35,397 nucleotides of DNA from Lewinellaceae bacterium (GCA_947476195.1 CANJPT010000042.1:1-35397); one strand, 5' to 3'. Shown: positions 1 to 8,712, counted from the stretch's first letter. Notes: generated by a model not told the origin, from the sequence alone. Translations and numbers: made by a program.

Positions 1-130
1 CATTAAGGTGTGAATATGGCGGTCTGATTTTTCCTTTCTCTGCGTTGTTCGTCGGTTAAAATGTCCCGCATTGCGCCCTTCTCACGCCTTGATAAAGAAA
101 AAATTTGCCTCCCCAATTCATACCTTAATG
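1..130. repeat. Putative small element bounded by inverted repeats (left window edge)
   Basis: The first 15 bases (CATTAAGGTGTGAAT) recur as an inverted copy at 116-130 with one mismatch, and weaker pairing continues inward to about 32 bases per arm. This arrangement is typical of a MITE-like or IS-derived element of about 130 bp, or of a long stem-loop. No protein of useful length is encoded. Because the window starts exactly at the left arm I cannot see a target duplication or the left flank. Confidence 0.4.
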
Positions 131-160
131 GCCGGGCGCGGCACTAGTGCCGCGTCCGGC
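131..160 (-). terminator. GC-rich 30-bp palindrome after the M16 peptidase gene
   Basis: A near-perfect palindrome (14 of 15 pairs) starts directly after the TAG stop at 162-164 of the minus-strand gene. Its GC-rich stem could end transcription or protect the 3' end. There is no T run after it, so it is not a textbook Rho-independent terminator and may belong to the adjacent repeat element. Confidence 0.45.
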
Positions 161-161
161 G

Positions 162-3038
162 CTAATATCCAAAAATTGTTTCAAGGTTCAGTTCTACAAC
201 CTTTCCGATGTTCTTAAGGTATTTGAAATCAATACTTTCACGTTCGCCCAAGACCAGCCAGGTATAGTGTCGGCCTTTTGCGTGCTTCTGCTGGTAATTG
301 AGCAAATCTGAAGCATCTGCCTGCTCAATCGCCTTATAGACATCTTCCCGAAGATCGCGGTTGGCATAACCTTTGTCGCGGCCGCTGCGCCATGCCCAGT
401 ATAGTTCCGATTGCGAGATTCGCCCTGCCGCGATTTGTTTCAAAACCCCCTGCCGAGCGTGTTCCATCTGTGGAAGTGAGACCGGCATTTCTTCCATAAT
501 AGCCTGCAATGCATCTATTGCATCGCTCATCTTGTCAGGTTGTGTACCCACATAGCCTTGAAGCCAATGGGCTTTATTTTTCTTAGACGGACTTCCCGCA
601 TGCACATACGCTGAGTATGCAAGGGCCTTTGATTCCCGAATTTCCTGAAAAACAATACTCGAAAGACCATAGCCAAAGTATTGATTATACCACTCTGCAA
701 ACACAAATTCCTCCAGATTGAACTTCGGCGTTCCTTTAGAAAGCATTAGCAACTCGATCTGAACAGATGGAAAATTTACAAAATACACGATATCCTTTTT
801 AACCCCTATTTCAGGGTATTTAAAGGCTGGGAGTGGTTTCTTAACCGCCTCGGCCACCGCATGATGTTTTTTTAATATCGCCCCAACTTTACTTGCGCTT
901 TTAGCACCAAAATAAAACACTTCATGTTGGAAAGACCTCAGATCTTTCAATAAATCTGTCAGATCGGAAGGCAAAAGCGCGTGAAGCTGTTCGGCGGTTA
1001 GTTTGTTTGTGAAAGGATTTTTAGGGCCGTATTTTGCGTAATTGGACATACCTTTAGACAGGATGGTCCGCTTGTCTTTTTTATCATTCTCACGGCGAAG
1101 CAGGGTATCTGCCACGAGATTTGCCATAGCTTCCGGATTTGGCTGAGCATCTGCAAGCAAGTGCTCCATCAATGCCACGGCTTCTTCAAATGACTCTTCA
1201 AGCCCCGTCAAAGAAAAGTAAAAATGCTCTTCCTGGCATTCTGCTCCGAAGTTTGCACCTATTCGGTAAAAGGCCTGTTGGACCTCCGTTGGGGTATACT
1301 TGGAAGTCCCGAGAAAATGAAGGTAACCAGACAACACTGCCAAGCGACGATCACTCAATTTACCCATGTCAAAGCAATAATGCAGTCGGAATAATTTGCT
1401 CTTTTTATCTTGTACCGAACGAAGTTTCAGGGTTTTAGACAGCGTGCTGGTTTTGATCAGCTTTTTAAAGTCAACAAATTCCGGGATTACATCCGGAGTA
1501 ACCCAATTCAAAAACTCCTGGGCGAAACCAGAGGCACCTTCACGATTTACCTCAATTGGCGTGATAGGCGGCTTCTCCACTTTCATAACAGAAGGATCGT
1601 CTCCGGTATGTTTATACACCACTGCAAAATTGTTGTCGATAAAATGCTTCTGCGCAAAGGCCACAATATCCGCCTTCGTTACTTTAGCCAGTTTTTTCCA
1701 TCGTCGCACAACCTGGGACCATTCTATGCCCAATATATAAGCATTCGTAATGGTATTTGCCCTGCCAGGATTTTTCTCAAAAGACCTGATCTCTGAAAGC
1801 TTCATATCCTTTAATACCGCTTCGAGCAACCAATCTTCAAATTCCCCTCGCCTCAATTTTCCCATTTCACGCAACAGAATTTGCTCAACTTCTTCAAGCG
1901 ACTGTCCCTCCCTTGGTTTTGCCATCAAAAGCAAGGAGGAAAAATCCTCATAAACCCGCGGATAAGCGTACGCTTCTAAAAGTTGCTGCTGTTGGATGAT
2001 ATTCAAATCAAAAAGCCCTGCCTGATAATTATGCAAAATACTCGCTATCAAGGGGAGAAATATCGAGGCCGACTCAGATTTTGCACCTGGTAATCTCCAA
2101 CCCATTTCAACCCAGGGAGATTCCTGCCCCCAAACCTCGCGATGGGTACGGGTGACTATTTCTGCTTGAGGTTTGAATTTAAATTTAGGTAGTTCTTTCT
2201 TTTCAAAGCCACCAAAATACTGCTCTGCCAAACACACTACCTGTTCCGGATCAAAGTCGCCAGCCATAATTATAGCCATATTATTAGGCACATAATAGGT
2301 ATCGAAGAACTTGTAGATATTCGTCTGGGAGGGATTTTTCAAATCTTCCCCGCGGCCCAGGGTAGTTTGGGTGCCATACGGATGACTTGGAGTCAAGCTC
2401 TCCTGCATTGCCTTGAGGGTCTTGCGAAAATCTTTGTCCTGACTGATGTTATATTCCTCAAAAACGGTCTCTAATTCCGTATGAAACAAGCGCAGGATTG
2501 GTCTGCGAAAACGCTCACTTTCGAGCGAAAACCAGCGTTCCAATTCATTTGAGGGAATATCATTCACATATACGGTCTGTTCCACCCAAGTGTAAGCGTT
2601 CGTGCCTTTTGCGCCCATTACACTCACGAGTTTATCGTATTCATTTGCTGCTGCAAATTGAGCGGCATCAAAGCTTAGCCGATCAATTTCAGCATATAGC
2701 ACTTTCTTTTTGTCAGCATCTTGCTCCGCACGGTGCTGCTCAAATAGCAGTTCAATTTCGTCAAGAATAGCCTTTTCTTTTAGCCAGTCCAGTGAACCAA
2801 GCCGGTCTGTGCCCTTGAACATCATATGTTCAAAATAGTGCGCCAATCCCGTGGTATCTGCCGGGTCATGCTTGGAACCAACCCGAACGGCTATTTCGGT
2901 ATACACGCGCGGCTCTTCTTTGTTGATGGTCAAAAAAAGTCGAAGGCCGTTGGCAAGGGTGTGCTCTTGTACCTGGATCGGATCGCCGGGCGTTGTATGG
3001 AAGGCTGTTTTTGTGGCGTCTGGGATAAATTGTTGCAT
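162..3038 (-). CDS. M16 family zinc metallopeptidase (pitrilysin/insulinase type)
   Basis: This 958-residue protein has the inverted zinc motif HXXEH as H67-Y-F-E70-H71. Downstream acidic residues E188 and E195 are spaced like the second glutamate and third zinc ligand of pitrilysin. The length fits a complete four-domain M16 enzyme, with an active N-terminal half and an inactive C-terminal half in one chain. A charged insert at about 85-135 lies between the HXXEH motif and the third ligand. There is no clear signal peptide, so its location is uncertain. M16 enzymes degrade peptides and unfolded polypeptides. It lies downstream of the 2-oxoglutarate dehydrogenase E2 gene but is separated from it by a strong hairpin, so it is probably transcribed separately. 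The family is clear; the substrate is unknown. Confidence 0.9.
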   Translation of the reverse strand: MQQFIPDATKTAFHTTPGDPIQVQEHTLANGLRLFLTINKEEPRVYTEIAVRVGSKHDPADTTGLAHYFEHMMFKGTDRLGSLDWLKEKAILDEIELLFEQHRAEQDADKKKVLYAEIDRLSFDAAQFAAANEYDKLVSVMGAKGTNAYTWVEQTVYVNDIPSNELERWFSLESERFRRPILRLFHTELETVFEEYNISQDKDFRKTLKAMQESLTPSHPYGTQTTLGRGEDLKNPSQTNIYKFFDTYYVPNNMAIIMAGDFDPEQVVCLAEQYFGGFEKKELPKFKFKPQAEIVTRTHREVWGQESPWVEMGWRLPGAKSESASIFLPLIASILHNYQAGLFDLNIIQQQQLLEAYAYPRVYEDFSSLLLMAKPREGQSLEEVEQILLREMGKLRRGEFEDWLLEAVLKDMKLSEIRSFEKNPGRANTITNAYILGIEWSQVVRRWKKLAKVTKADIVAFAQKHFIDNNFAVVYKHTGDDPSVMKVEKPPITPIEVNREGASGFAQEFLNWVTPDVIPEFVDFKKLIKTSTLSKTLKLRSVQDKKSKLFRLHYCFDMGKLSDRRLAVLSGYLHFLGTSKYTPTEVQQAFYRIGANFGAECQEEHFYFSLTGLEESFEEAVALMEHLLADAQPNPEAMANLVADTLLRRENDKKDKRTILSKGMSNYAKYGPKNPFTNKLTAEQLHALLPSDLTDLLKDLRSFQHEVFYFGAKSASKVGAILKKHHAVAEAVKKPLPAFKYPEIGVKKDIVYFVNFPSVQIELLMLSKGTPKFNLEEFVFAEWYNQYFGYGLSSIVFQEIRESKALAYSAYVHAGSPSKKNKAHWLQGYVGTQPDKMSDAIDALQAIMEEMPVSLPQMEHARQGVLKQIAAGRISQSELYWAWRSGRDKGYANRDLREDVYKAIEQADASDLLNYQQKHAKGRHYTWLVLGERESIDFKYLKNIGKVVELNLETIFGY

Positions 3039-3052
3039 GGTTGGTTTTGGCT

Positions 3053-3090
3053 AAAAAACCCGTCCTATGATTTCAATCACAGGACGGGTT
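3053..3090 (-). terminator. Rho-independent terminator after the E2 gene
   Basis: On the minus strand a 15-bp stem (AACCCGTCCT... with one G-U pair) with a 4-base loop is followed by six T residues. It lies about 30 bp after the stop of the E2 gene and about 19 bp before the start of the M16 gene. The one imperfect pair is a wobble only in minus-strand RNA, which supports minus-strand function. Confidence 0.8.
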
Positions 3091-3101
3091 GTAAAAATCT
3101 T

Positions 3102-3109
3102 GAAATATA
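3102..3109 (-). promoter_or_regulatory. Possible -7 element for the M16 gene (TATATTTC)
   Basis: TATATTTC on the minus strand matches the Bacteroidota -7 consensus TAnnTTTG at seven of eight positions. Transcription starting a few bases later would place the 3057-3090 hairpin at the very 5' end of the M16 messenger. No -33 TTTG is evident. Confidence 0.25.
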
Positions 3110-3118
3110 ACGCTCCGA

Positions 3119-4369
3119 TTAAAGGTCCAGTAACAAACTGGTGGGGTCTTCAATCAGGTTTTTTACTTTTACCAGAAACGTGACGGAGGTAGAACCATCG
3201 ATGATCCGGTGGTCATAACTCAGCGCCAGATACATCATAGGACGTATCCTGATCTCGCCATCCACCACGATCGGGCGTTCTTTGATGGCATGCATCCCCA
3301 AAATTGCACTCTGAGGCTCATTTATGATCGGCGTGCTCATTAAACTTCCAAATATACCGCCATTGGTAATGGTAAAAGTTCCCCCAGACATCTCCTCAAG
3401 CGAAAGTTTGCCATCGCGGGCTTTGGCAGAAAGTTCTTTGACCTTTAACTCGAATTGAGCGAAGTTAAGACTTTCCACATTGCGAATGGGCGGCACAACC
3501 AGACCTGTAGGAGTCGAAATCGCAATGCTGATATCGGCATAGTCGTGGTAAATTACGTCATCCCCTTCAAGGGCGGCATTTACATCGGGCATTTCCAACA
3601 GCGATTTGGCGCAGGCTTTGGCAAAAATGGACATAAAGCCAAGCTTAATGCCGTATTTTTTAACAAAAGCATCCTGATATTTTTCCCTAAGCGCCATCAC
3701 CGCAGTCATATCCACCTCATTAAAGGTGGTGAGCATGGCCGTATTATTTTTTGCACTGACCAGACGTTTGGCAATCGTACGACGCATACGACTCATTTTC
3801 TCTCTGCGATCGTTTCGGGAGAAACTTTGAACCGTCGGCGGTTGTGGTTTGACCATAGCGGGCGCAGTCTGAGGCGAGGTGCTAACTAAGGTAGCCGTAG
3901 TCTTTTCTGATTCAGCTGCTTTCACAGCGTCCTCTTTCGTTATTCGGCCATCCCGCCCCGTGCCATTTACATTGGCCGGTGGAACGTTGGCTTCCGATAA
4001 GATTTTGCTTGCAGCCGGGCTTGGAGTGCCGGTGGCATAACTTGAAGTTCCCGTAGAAACGGCAGCTTTTTCTGGCGCGGATGCTGTTAAAGGCGTTGCG
4101 GAATTCCCTCCAGCCACCACAGCAGTTGAAGCGTCTGTATCTATGGTAGCAAAAAGAGCCCCGACTGCCAGATCTTCACCTTCTTTGGCTACCCAGGTGA
4201 GTTTTCCAACACTGTCAGCGGAAAGTTCCTGGTTTGCTTTTTCGGTTTCAATTTCGCAAAGTGGCTCATCAAGTATAACGGTGGTTCCATTGGGTTTAAG
4301 CCATTTGGAAAAAGTGACGCTGCTGATGGATTCGCCCAGATTGGGGATTTTCAGTTCAATGACTGGCAT
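3119..4369 (-). CDS. sucB: 2-oxoglutarate dehydrogenase E2 component (dihydrolipoyl succinyltransferase)
   Basis: The 416-residue protein has the E2 layout. An N-terminal lipoyl domain (about 1-76) carries the lipoylated lysine in ETEK44AN. An Ala/Pro/Thr-rich linker is followed by a peripheral subunit-binding domain (about 120-153, [20 protein letters not shown]). The C-terminal acyltransferase domain (about 185-416) contains SYDH387RIID391G, whose His and Asp are catalytic. The wording [16 protein letters not shown] is typical of the succinyl-transferring enzyme rather than pyruvate dehydrogenase E2. It moves the succinyl group to CoA in the TCA cycle. The E1 gene is not adjacent. A good promoter element lies at 4440-4447 and a strong terminator follows, so it is likely a single-gene transcript. 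Confidence 0.92.
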   Translation of the reverse strand: MPVIELKIPNLGESISSVTFSKWLKPNGTTVILDEPLCEIETEKANQELSADSVGKLTWVAKEGEDLAVGALFATIDTDASTAVVAGGNSATPLTASAPEKAAVSTGTSSYATGTPSPAASKILSEANVPPANVNGTGRDGRITKEDAVKAAESEKTTATLVSTSPQTAPAMVKPQPPTVQSFSRNDRREKMSRMRRTIAKRLVSAKNNTAMLTTFNEVDMTAVMALREKYQDAFVKKYGIKLGFMSIFAKACAKSLLEMPDVNAALEGDDVIYHDYADISIAISTPTGLVVPPIRNVESLNFAQFELKVKELSAKARDGKLSLEEMSGGTFTITNGGIFGSLMSTPIINEPQSAILGMHAIKERPIVVDGEIRIRPMMYLALSYDHRIIDGSTSVTFLVKVKNLIEDPTSLLLDL

Positions 4370-4439
4370 TTTTCTAACGATGAACGATTAACAAGGTGTG
4401 AGAATACTTCGATTTTGTGCCAATGGCCGAAAATCGGGC

Positions 4440-4447
4440 AAAAGTAG
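4440..4447 (-). promoter_or_regulatory. -7 promoter element for the E2 gene (TACTTTTG)
   Basis: TACTTTTG on the minus strand is a full match to TAnnTTTG, 71 bp before the E2 start codon and inside the 176-bp gap between the propeller gene and E2. A clear -33 TTTG is not visible. Confidence 0.5.
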
Positions 4448-4545
4448 GCGTTTGAAAAGAATCTCACTAGGAACAATTTGCGGGCATCCTGGTTCAGAAA
4501 CGATTGAATTATAACTTGATACCTGAAACATATTCCAAATTTATC

Positions 4546-5445
4546 TTATTTATTGCTTTTAAAATCGAATTTCAAAATCAGACCTTCCCCCATTTTCCCT
4601 TCGCTGCTAAGGAACAAATTGCCCGCAGCATCAAAGGAAATACCTTCTGGTTGTGGAAGAATAGTTCGGTCCAGATGTTTGGCAAATTTGACCTTGCCTG
4701 TTTTATAGTCAAGCACCACTAAACGTTTCAAGGCCGTGGAGATGACGTAAATATCACCTGTTAAGGGGTGTACCGCCAGGCCGGAAGGACTAAAATAGTC
4801 GTGTTTTTCTATTGGACCGTAGGGGACCATACGATTTACATCCTCCGGATCGATGGTGTAGGCTGGTAATTCATCTAAGGTTTTGGTTTCCAGGTTAAAA
4901 ACATAGATCTCCCGAAGATAGAGGCTATCGGGCTTTTCCTTGCAAGCAAGCAATAAGGCCTTGCGCCAGGGATCGTAGGTAAGGCCTTCTACATCGTTGG
5001 ACTTTTTAAGCGCTGTTTTATACTCCTCTACCTGTGGCGGATTGTTTTCCCAGTTTGTAATTTCAAAAAGATCGCCATTGCTTTTCGAAGCCCAGATGCT
5101 CCTGGCTACCATTTCCACCCCTTCAAAATCACCCTTTTCACGGAACAAAACACGCTTTGATACCGCTCCAGCTGCTTTACTATCTATAAAAAAGACCTCC
5201 CCTCGCTCGTCAGCAATGGCCAAAAAGATACCTTCTGTTTCCGTGGGGCTAAGTCCGGAAATTTCTTTGAGTTCCACATTCTCCAGATTGATAGTCAGCG
5301 CGGGATTTTGCAAATCATACGGCAGCGAATCACTTACAAGGGCAAAAGTGGGATTCGGCCTGGCAGTTGGCTGTTGCGGATTACAAAAGCAAAGGACTAT
5401 TGCTGGAAAGGCCAGCCCGAAGGTAATGATGGGTAGTTTGTACAT
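4546..5445 (-). CDS. SdiA-regulated-type beta-propeller protein, exported
   Basis: The 299-residue protein begins with a hydrophobic export signal (about 4-20), with cysteines at 19 and 21 that do not form a good lipobox. The rest is a series of short blade-like repeats such as NDVEGLTYDP, FSPSGLAVHPLTGDIYVIS and LPQPEGISFDAAGNLFLSSEG. The EG(V/L) and SGLAVHP phrases are typical of the SdiA-regulated / phytase-like propeller family (PF06977 type). Family members are periplasmic or surface proteins of unknown activity; some related propellers are phytases, but I see no decisive catalytic residues. It starts 19 bp after the HAD phosphatase gene, so the two probably share a transcript. Confidence 0.75.
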   Translation of the reverse strand: MYKLPIITFGLAFPAIVLCFCNPQQPTARPNPTFALVSDSLPYDLQNPALTINLENVELKEISGLSPTETEGIFLAIADERGEVFFIDSKAAGAVSKRVLFREKGDFEGVEMVARSIWASKSNGDLFEITNWENNPPQVEEYKTALKKSNDVEGLTYDPWRKALLLACKEKPDSLYLREIYVFNLETKTLDELPAYTIDPEDVNRMVPYGPIEKHDYFSPSGLAVHPLTGDIYVISTALKRLVVLDYKTGKVKFAKHLDRTILPQPEGISFDAAGNLFLSSEGKMGEGLILKFDFKSNK

Positions 5446-5464
5446 CTTAAAGAATGAATAAAGG

Positions 5465-5890
5465 TCAAGCTAAAAAAACTTCGATTTCTCCCATTTGGGG
5501 CACTAAATCTGTGAATTTACCTTTGAATTGCGTAGCACGCACAATATGGTTGTCTATCCAGTGGTAATTCCCTCCCCTCGGTTTTCCAAACACAATACCA
5601 TGATATTTGAATCCATGCTGTTTGAGCCAGGCTTCAGTGATTGGTCGGTGGGCTTCTGTGCGACTGGTAAAAAAGTAAATAATATGGCCTTCGTCAAACC
5701 ATTTATTGAGAAATTCCACTGCATCCGGGTAGGGTTCTACTAAGCCCATACGCTCAGGTTCTTCATTGGGAACGTCGTCGCAAATGGTCCCATCAATATC
5801 AATCAGGTAATTTTTTATGCTGGCAGCCAGCTTGGGGCTGATCCGCTGGCCATTTTCATCGAAGGATTCCTGTAATGCAGCATTTTTCAT
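5465..5890 (-). CDS. Small HAD-family phosphatase
   Basis: The 141-residue protein shows the HAD core without a large cap: motif I D31-I-D33-G-T, motif II T75-S-R77, and a C-terminal lysine (K103) and W-I-D113-N segment as motifs III/IV. Asp31 would be the phosphorylated nucleophile and Asp33 the acid/base. The compact size and DIDGTICDD...TSRTE...WIDN pattern match small cytosolic HAD hydrolases often found near sugar or nucleotide genes; the substrate cannot be read from the sequence. It lies between the beta-barrel gene (65 bp upstream) and the propeller gene (19 bp downstream) on the same strand, suggesting cotranscription. Confidence 0.75.
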   Translation of the reverse strand: MKNAALQESFDENGQRISPKLAASIKNYLIDIDGTICDDVPNEEPERMGLVEPYPDAVEFLNKWFDEGHIIYFFTSRTEAHRPITEAWLKQHGFKYHGIVFGKPRGGNYHWIDNHIVRATQFKGKFTDLVPQMGEIEVFLA

Positions 5891-5955
5891 GATTTGTTTT
5901 CCGATAGGTGAATATGGATACCCAATCTTAACGGCATTGATCCGGAATTTTTCCG

Positions 5956-6900
5956 TTAAAAACCAAAACCTACAAAGACCTGCGTCACAAAATTCTGATC
6001 CTTGTCATCCCTGAAGATCAGCTGCTTATTAGCGTCTAACCGGGCTTTTGTAAGATCACCAGCTTGATTGGTGATATCTGCAAGGCCATACTGAAGGCGC
6101 GCACCCAGGTAAAGTGCGCTACTGATATAGTAAGAGACACCTCCGATCAATCCAAAATCAAGCCCTTTGTAAAGTTGTCGAGCGCCCTCTGGATAGTCGT
6201 AGTAAGCACCCAGCGTTTTAGGTGTTGGTGAAACAAACCCATCCACCCGGACATTAATGGGTGCTTCGCCGTCCGTTTTTGCAGCCCCGGCTCCCGGATC
6301 GTCTTTCCTGTAACTATAATTGAGGTTGAAATTTAATTCTGTCATCGATTTATCCGGGTATATATAAACGTCATTACCCAATGCCGTTGTACCCGTATAA
6401 CGCAAAGAGCCTTCACCGCTGGTTTGTACCAGGATACCCATGTATGCCCCCCCGGAAAATTCAAAATGACCTAAACGGCCAAAAGCCATCACAGGAATAT
6501 CGATGTATGAGTTGTTTACATTAATTAAGTACCTGGATTTGCCGGTAGTGTACACGGTCCCGGTGGAGTGTACGAAATTCCGAAAGGACTGCCCACCCCC
6601 ACCTTTTGGGTCATCGAAGGTATATTTTCCTCCGTGTTTAGAAAACAAAGCCTCTCCACGCACCCCAAAGTTGTCTGTAAATTTATACGCAAAGGTCATT
6701 CCGATGTGAAAACCAATTACATTATCCCATTTTTCTAACGCCTCGCCTGCGTCATTAAGTTCAGACGGTCCGTTTATCCGCGAAAAATTAAGTCCGGTTT
6801 TAAAGCCATATTTGAGTTGAGCGTTTGCCGAAAAAGCACCCGATAAGAGCAAGAGAACGACTATAGTTTGTTTCAATGTGTGGATTGTTTGTGCTGTCAT
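5956..6900 (-). CDS. Outer-membrane beta-barrel protein (PorT/OMP_b-brl_2 type)
   Basis: The 314-residue protein starts with a signal peptide (about 1-28, ending SANAQ). It then has the opening strand LKYGFKTGLNFSRI, typical of the PorT-like barrel family (PF13568 type) of Bacteroidota. Alternating aromatic/hydrophobic strands run to the end, which finishes in the aromatic residue F (VFVGFGF), as expected for BAM-inserted barrels. Its role is unknown; members of this group range from T9SS parts to small porin-like barrels. It heads the minus-strand run with the HAD phosphatase and the propeller gene. Confidence 0.75.
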   Translation of the reverse strand: MTAQTIHTLKQTIVVLLLLSGAFSANAQLKYGFKTGLNFSRINGPSELNDAGEALEKWDNVIGFHIGMTFAYKFTDNFGVRGEALFSKHGGKYTFDDPKGGGGQSFRNFVHSTGTVYTTGKSRYLINVNNSYIDIPVMAFGRLGHFEFSGGAYMGILVQTSGEGSLRYTGTTALGNDVYIYPDKSMTELNFNLNYSYRKDDPGAGAAKTDGEAPINVRVDGFVSPTPKTLGAYYDYPEGARQLYKGLDFGLIGGVSYYISSALYLGARLQYGLADITNQAGDLTKARLDANKQLIFRDDKDQNFVTQVFVGFGF

Positions 6901-7183
6901 TTTTGTGTAAATATTTGAAAATCAAGATAAAATCTCAACTTGACGGGCAAATTTGCCTAATTTGCACCCGGTGATTCGTTGTCTTCATCCTAACCCAATC
7001 AGTCTTAGGATGGTCAAAAGTACAGCATTCTGAAAACCTGTTGCGTGTTACCTTTGCATTCCCGAACAACCTGCCCAAATTAAGAACTTCCACCATGCTT
7101 GCCTTGTGTTGTTTGAACAGCCATATCATTCTCAATACAAGCAGCAACCATTACTTCATAACACTTCAAAATTTTATTCATCT
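6901..7183. other. Divergent intergenic region between the barrel gene and paaB
   Basis: This 283-bp gap separates divergent genes and should hold two promoters. It contains a perfect 12-bp palindrome (GGCAAATTTGCC, 6946-6957) near the barrel gene, and a full-match -7 element at 7049-7056 toward paaB. I see no coding sequence I would defend. Confidence 0.5.
7049..7056 (+). promoter_or_regulatory. -7 promoter element for paaB-peroxidase (TACCTTTG)
   Basis: TACCTTTG followed by CA fits the Bacteroidota consensus TAnnTTTG fully. A start a few bases downstream would give a leader of about 120 nt before the paaB start at 7184. Confidence 0.5.
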
Positions 7184-7462
7184 ATGAAAAACTGGTCACT
7201 CTGGGAAATATTCCTCCGTTCTAAACAAGGCCTTAGTCACAAACACGTCGGAAGCCTTCATGCAGCAGATGCCCAAATGGCACTCGAAAATGCGAGGGAT
7301 GTATATTGCCGTCGCAATGAAGGCATCAGCATTTGGGTCGTTGAATCGGCACATATCCATGCGTCAACCGAAGATCCTGAAGCGTTTTTTGACCCTTCCA
7401 ACGATAAAGTATACAGACACCCTACTTTTTATGATCTGCCTGAAGCAGTAAAACACATGTAA
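7184..7462 (+). CDS. paaB: Phenylacetyl-CoA epoxidase subunit PaaB homologue (orphan)
   Basis: The 92-residue protein matches PaaB along its whole length: W-LWEIFLRSKQGLSHKHVGSLHA, DAQMALENARDVYCRRNEG, SIWVV, and the C-terminal KVYRHPTFYDLPEAVKHM. In the normal PaaABCDE complex PaaB is a small non-catalytic subunit of the ring 1,2-epoxidase of phenylacetate degradation. Here paaA, paaC, paaD and paaE are absent from the window. The ATG at 7184 is chosen because homology begins there; an in-frame ATG at 7106 would add 26 unrelated residues. Only one base separates its stop from the next start, so it is probably translationally coupled to the di-heme peroxidase gene. Identity is strong; the job of the isolated subunit is unknown. 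Confidence 0.88.
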   Translation: MKNWSLWEIFLRSKQGLSHKHVGSLHAADAQMALENARDVYCRRNEGISIWVVESAHIHASTEDPEAFFDPSNDKVYRHPTFYDLPEAVKHM

Positions 7463-7463
7463 A

Positions 7464-8498
7464 ATGCGGTACAAATACTTTTTGGTATGTTCGTTACTGA
7501 TCGCAGCAGCATGCCATGATTTGCCCAAACCAATTCCTCCCACCCCTACCCTATTTGAATATCAGTCCCCGGAAAATTTTCCGCCCTTCCATGATCCGGA
7601 GGATAACCCGACCACCCTGGAAGGTATTGCATTGGGCCGTAAACTTTTTTATGATCCCATCCTGTCAGGCGACAATACGATCGCCTGTGCGAATTGCCAT
7701 CGCCAGGAAAATGCCTTTACCGATCCAAGACGTTTTAGTGTAGGTATTGATGGGATTTCAGGAAAGCGAAATTCCATGAGCCTTACCGATATCGCATGGC
7801 AGCACCGCCTTTTCTGGGATGGGCGTGCAGTAGGCCTTGAGGATCAGGCATTGCGCCCGATCAAAGACCCGATCGAAATGCACGAAACCATGGCCAATCT
7901 GGTTCCTGAACTTCAGGCAATCCCGGAATATACAGAAATGTTCTGGCAGGCATTTGGCACTGAAACAGTGGATAGTGTCCTGATCGCTAAGGCGCTATCG
8001 CAGTTTGAACGAACCTTAATTTCCTTTAATTCAAAATATGATCGATGGAAACTTGGTTTGGATTCACTCGATAAATCCGAGATGCTGGGTATGGCCATTT
8101 TCAGGGATCCTAATCGCGGAGGCTGCGAGAAATGTCATTCTTTTGGCGCTATTTTTAGTGATTTCCAATTCAAAAATAATGGCTTAGATAGTATTCCAAA
8201 CGACCTTGGTCGTTTTGCGATCTCTGGCATACCTTCAGAAACCGGCGCTTTCAAAGTTCCTTCGATGCGCAATGTGGAGTACACCGCTCCTTATATGAGT
8301 GATGGCCGCTTTGCTACCCTGGATGATGTTATGGAGTTTTACAACACTGGCTTTCACCTGGGCCCTTACACGGACCCTGCCATGTTCACGCTGGTGAGAG
8401 GCCGACTGAGCACTAAAGACAAAGCCGATGTCATTGCCTTTTTGAAAACACTTTCAGAGCCATCTTTTTTGACCAATCCGGCGTTTGGAAAACCGTAG
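7464..8498 (+). CDS. Di-heme cytochrome c peroxidase (CcpA/MauG family), lipoprotein
   Basis: The 344-residue protein has two heme-binding CXXCH motifs, C75-ANC-H79 and C221-EKC-H225, and the second-domain segment APYMSDGRFATLDDV (about 275-289) typical of bacterial di-heme peroxidases. The N-terminus (FLVCSLLIAAAC17) looks like a lipoprotein signal, placing it in the periplasm or outer membrane. Classical members reduce hydrogen peroxide with electrons from a small cytochrome or copper protein; MauG-like members oxidise protein or small-molecule substrates, and the sequence does not decide between them. It follows paaB by one base and is ended by a clear terminator at 8548-8587. Confidence 0.9.
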   Translation: MRYKYFLVCSLLIAAACHDLPKPIPPTPTLFEYQSPENFPPFHDPEDNPTTLEGIALGRKLFYDPILSGDNTIACANCHRQENAFTDPRRFSVGIDGISGKRNSMSLTDIAWQHRLFWDGRAVGLEDQALRPIKDPIEMHETMANLVPELQAIPEYTEMFWQAFGTETVDSVLIAKALSQFERTLISFNSKYDRWKLGLDSLDKSEMLGMAIFRDPNRGGCEKCHSFGAIFSDFQFKNNGLDSIPNDLGRFAISGIPSETGAFKVPSMRNVEYTAPYMSDGRFATLDDVMEFYNTGFHLGPYTDPAMFTLVRGRLSTKDKADVIAFLKTLSEPSFLTNPAFGKP

Positions 8499-8547
8499 TA
8501 AAACAGATCAGTCGATTTATTTGAGGACTTAAAGGATTTTCATCCTG

Positions 8548-8587
8548 AAGGCCTATGGGGTTTAAAAGACCTTATAGGCCTTTTTTA
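8548..8587 (+). terminator. Rho-independent terminator after the peroxidase gene
   Basis: The arms AAGGCCTAT (8548-8556) and ATAGGCCTT (8574-8582) pair perfectly, and the right arm runs into TTTTTT. It lies 50 bp after the stop of the peroxidase gene. Confidence 0.85.
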
Positions 8588-8617
8588 TTTTCATGCCAAT
8601 ATAGCACCTATAATTTA

Positions 8618-8678
8618 CTTTACATTTACTTTAAATTTACATAAGTCTCTGATAACAAGTAACTTAATAAATACTTAA
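8618..8678 (+). promoter_or_regulatory. Pho-box-like 11-bp repeat array upstream of susC
   Basis: The strongest pair is CTTAATAAATACTTAA (CTTAA at 8663 and 8674, period 11). Upstream, CTTTA at 8618, CTTTAA at 8629 and CATAAG at 8640 continue in the same 11-bp phase, so up to six turns of the helix carry related half-sites. The second CTTAA begins 39 bp before the -7 element at 8713. Period and core resemble OmpR/PhoB-family operators, particularly the cyanobacterial Pho box. This array and its promoter account for most of the 346-bp gap at 8499-8844. Confidence 0.5.
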
Positions 8679-8712
8679 ACTACACGGGCCCTCCGTCTGG
8701 AAAGTGCCGCTT

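Noticed and set aside
6935-7147. 70-codon minus-strand frame in the gap before paaB
   Set aside because: No recognisable motif, overlaps the paaB promoter region and leader, and no supporting start context.
7106-7183. 26-codon upstream extension of paaB from an ATG at 7106
   Set aside because: Family similarity begins at the ATG at 7184; the extension has no resemblance to PaaB.
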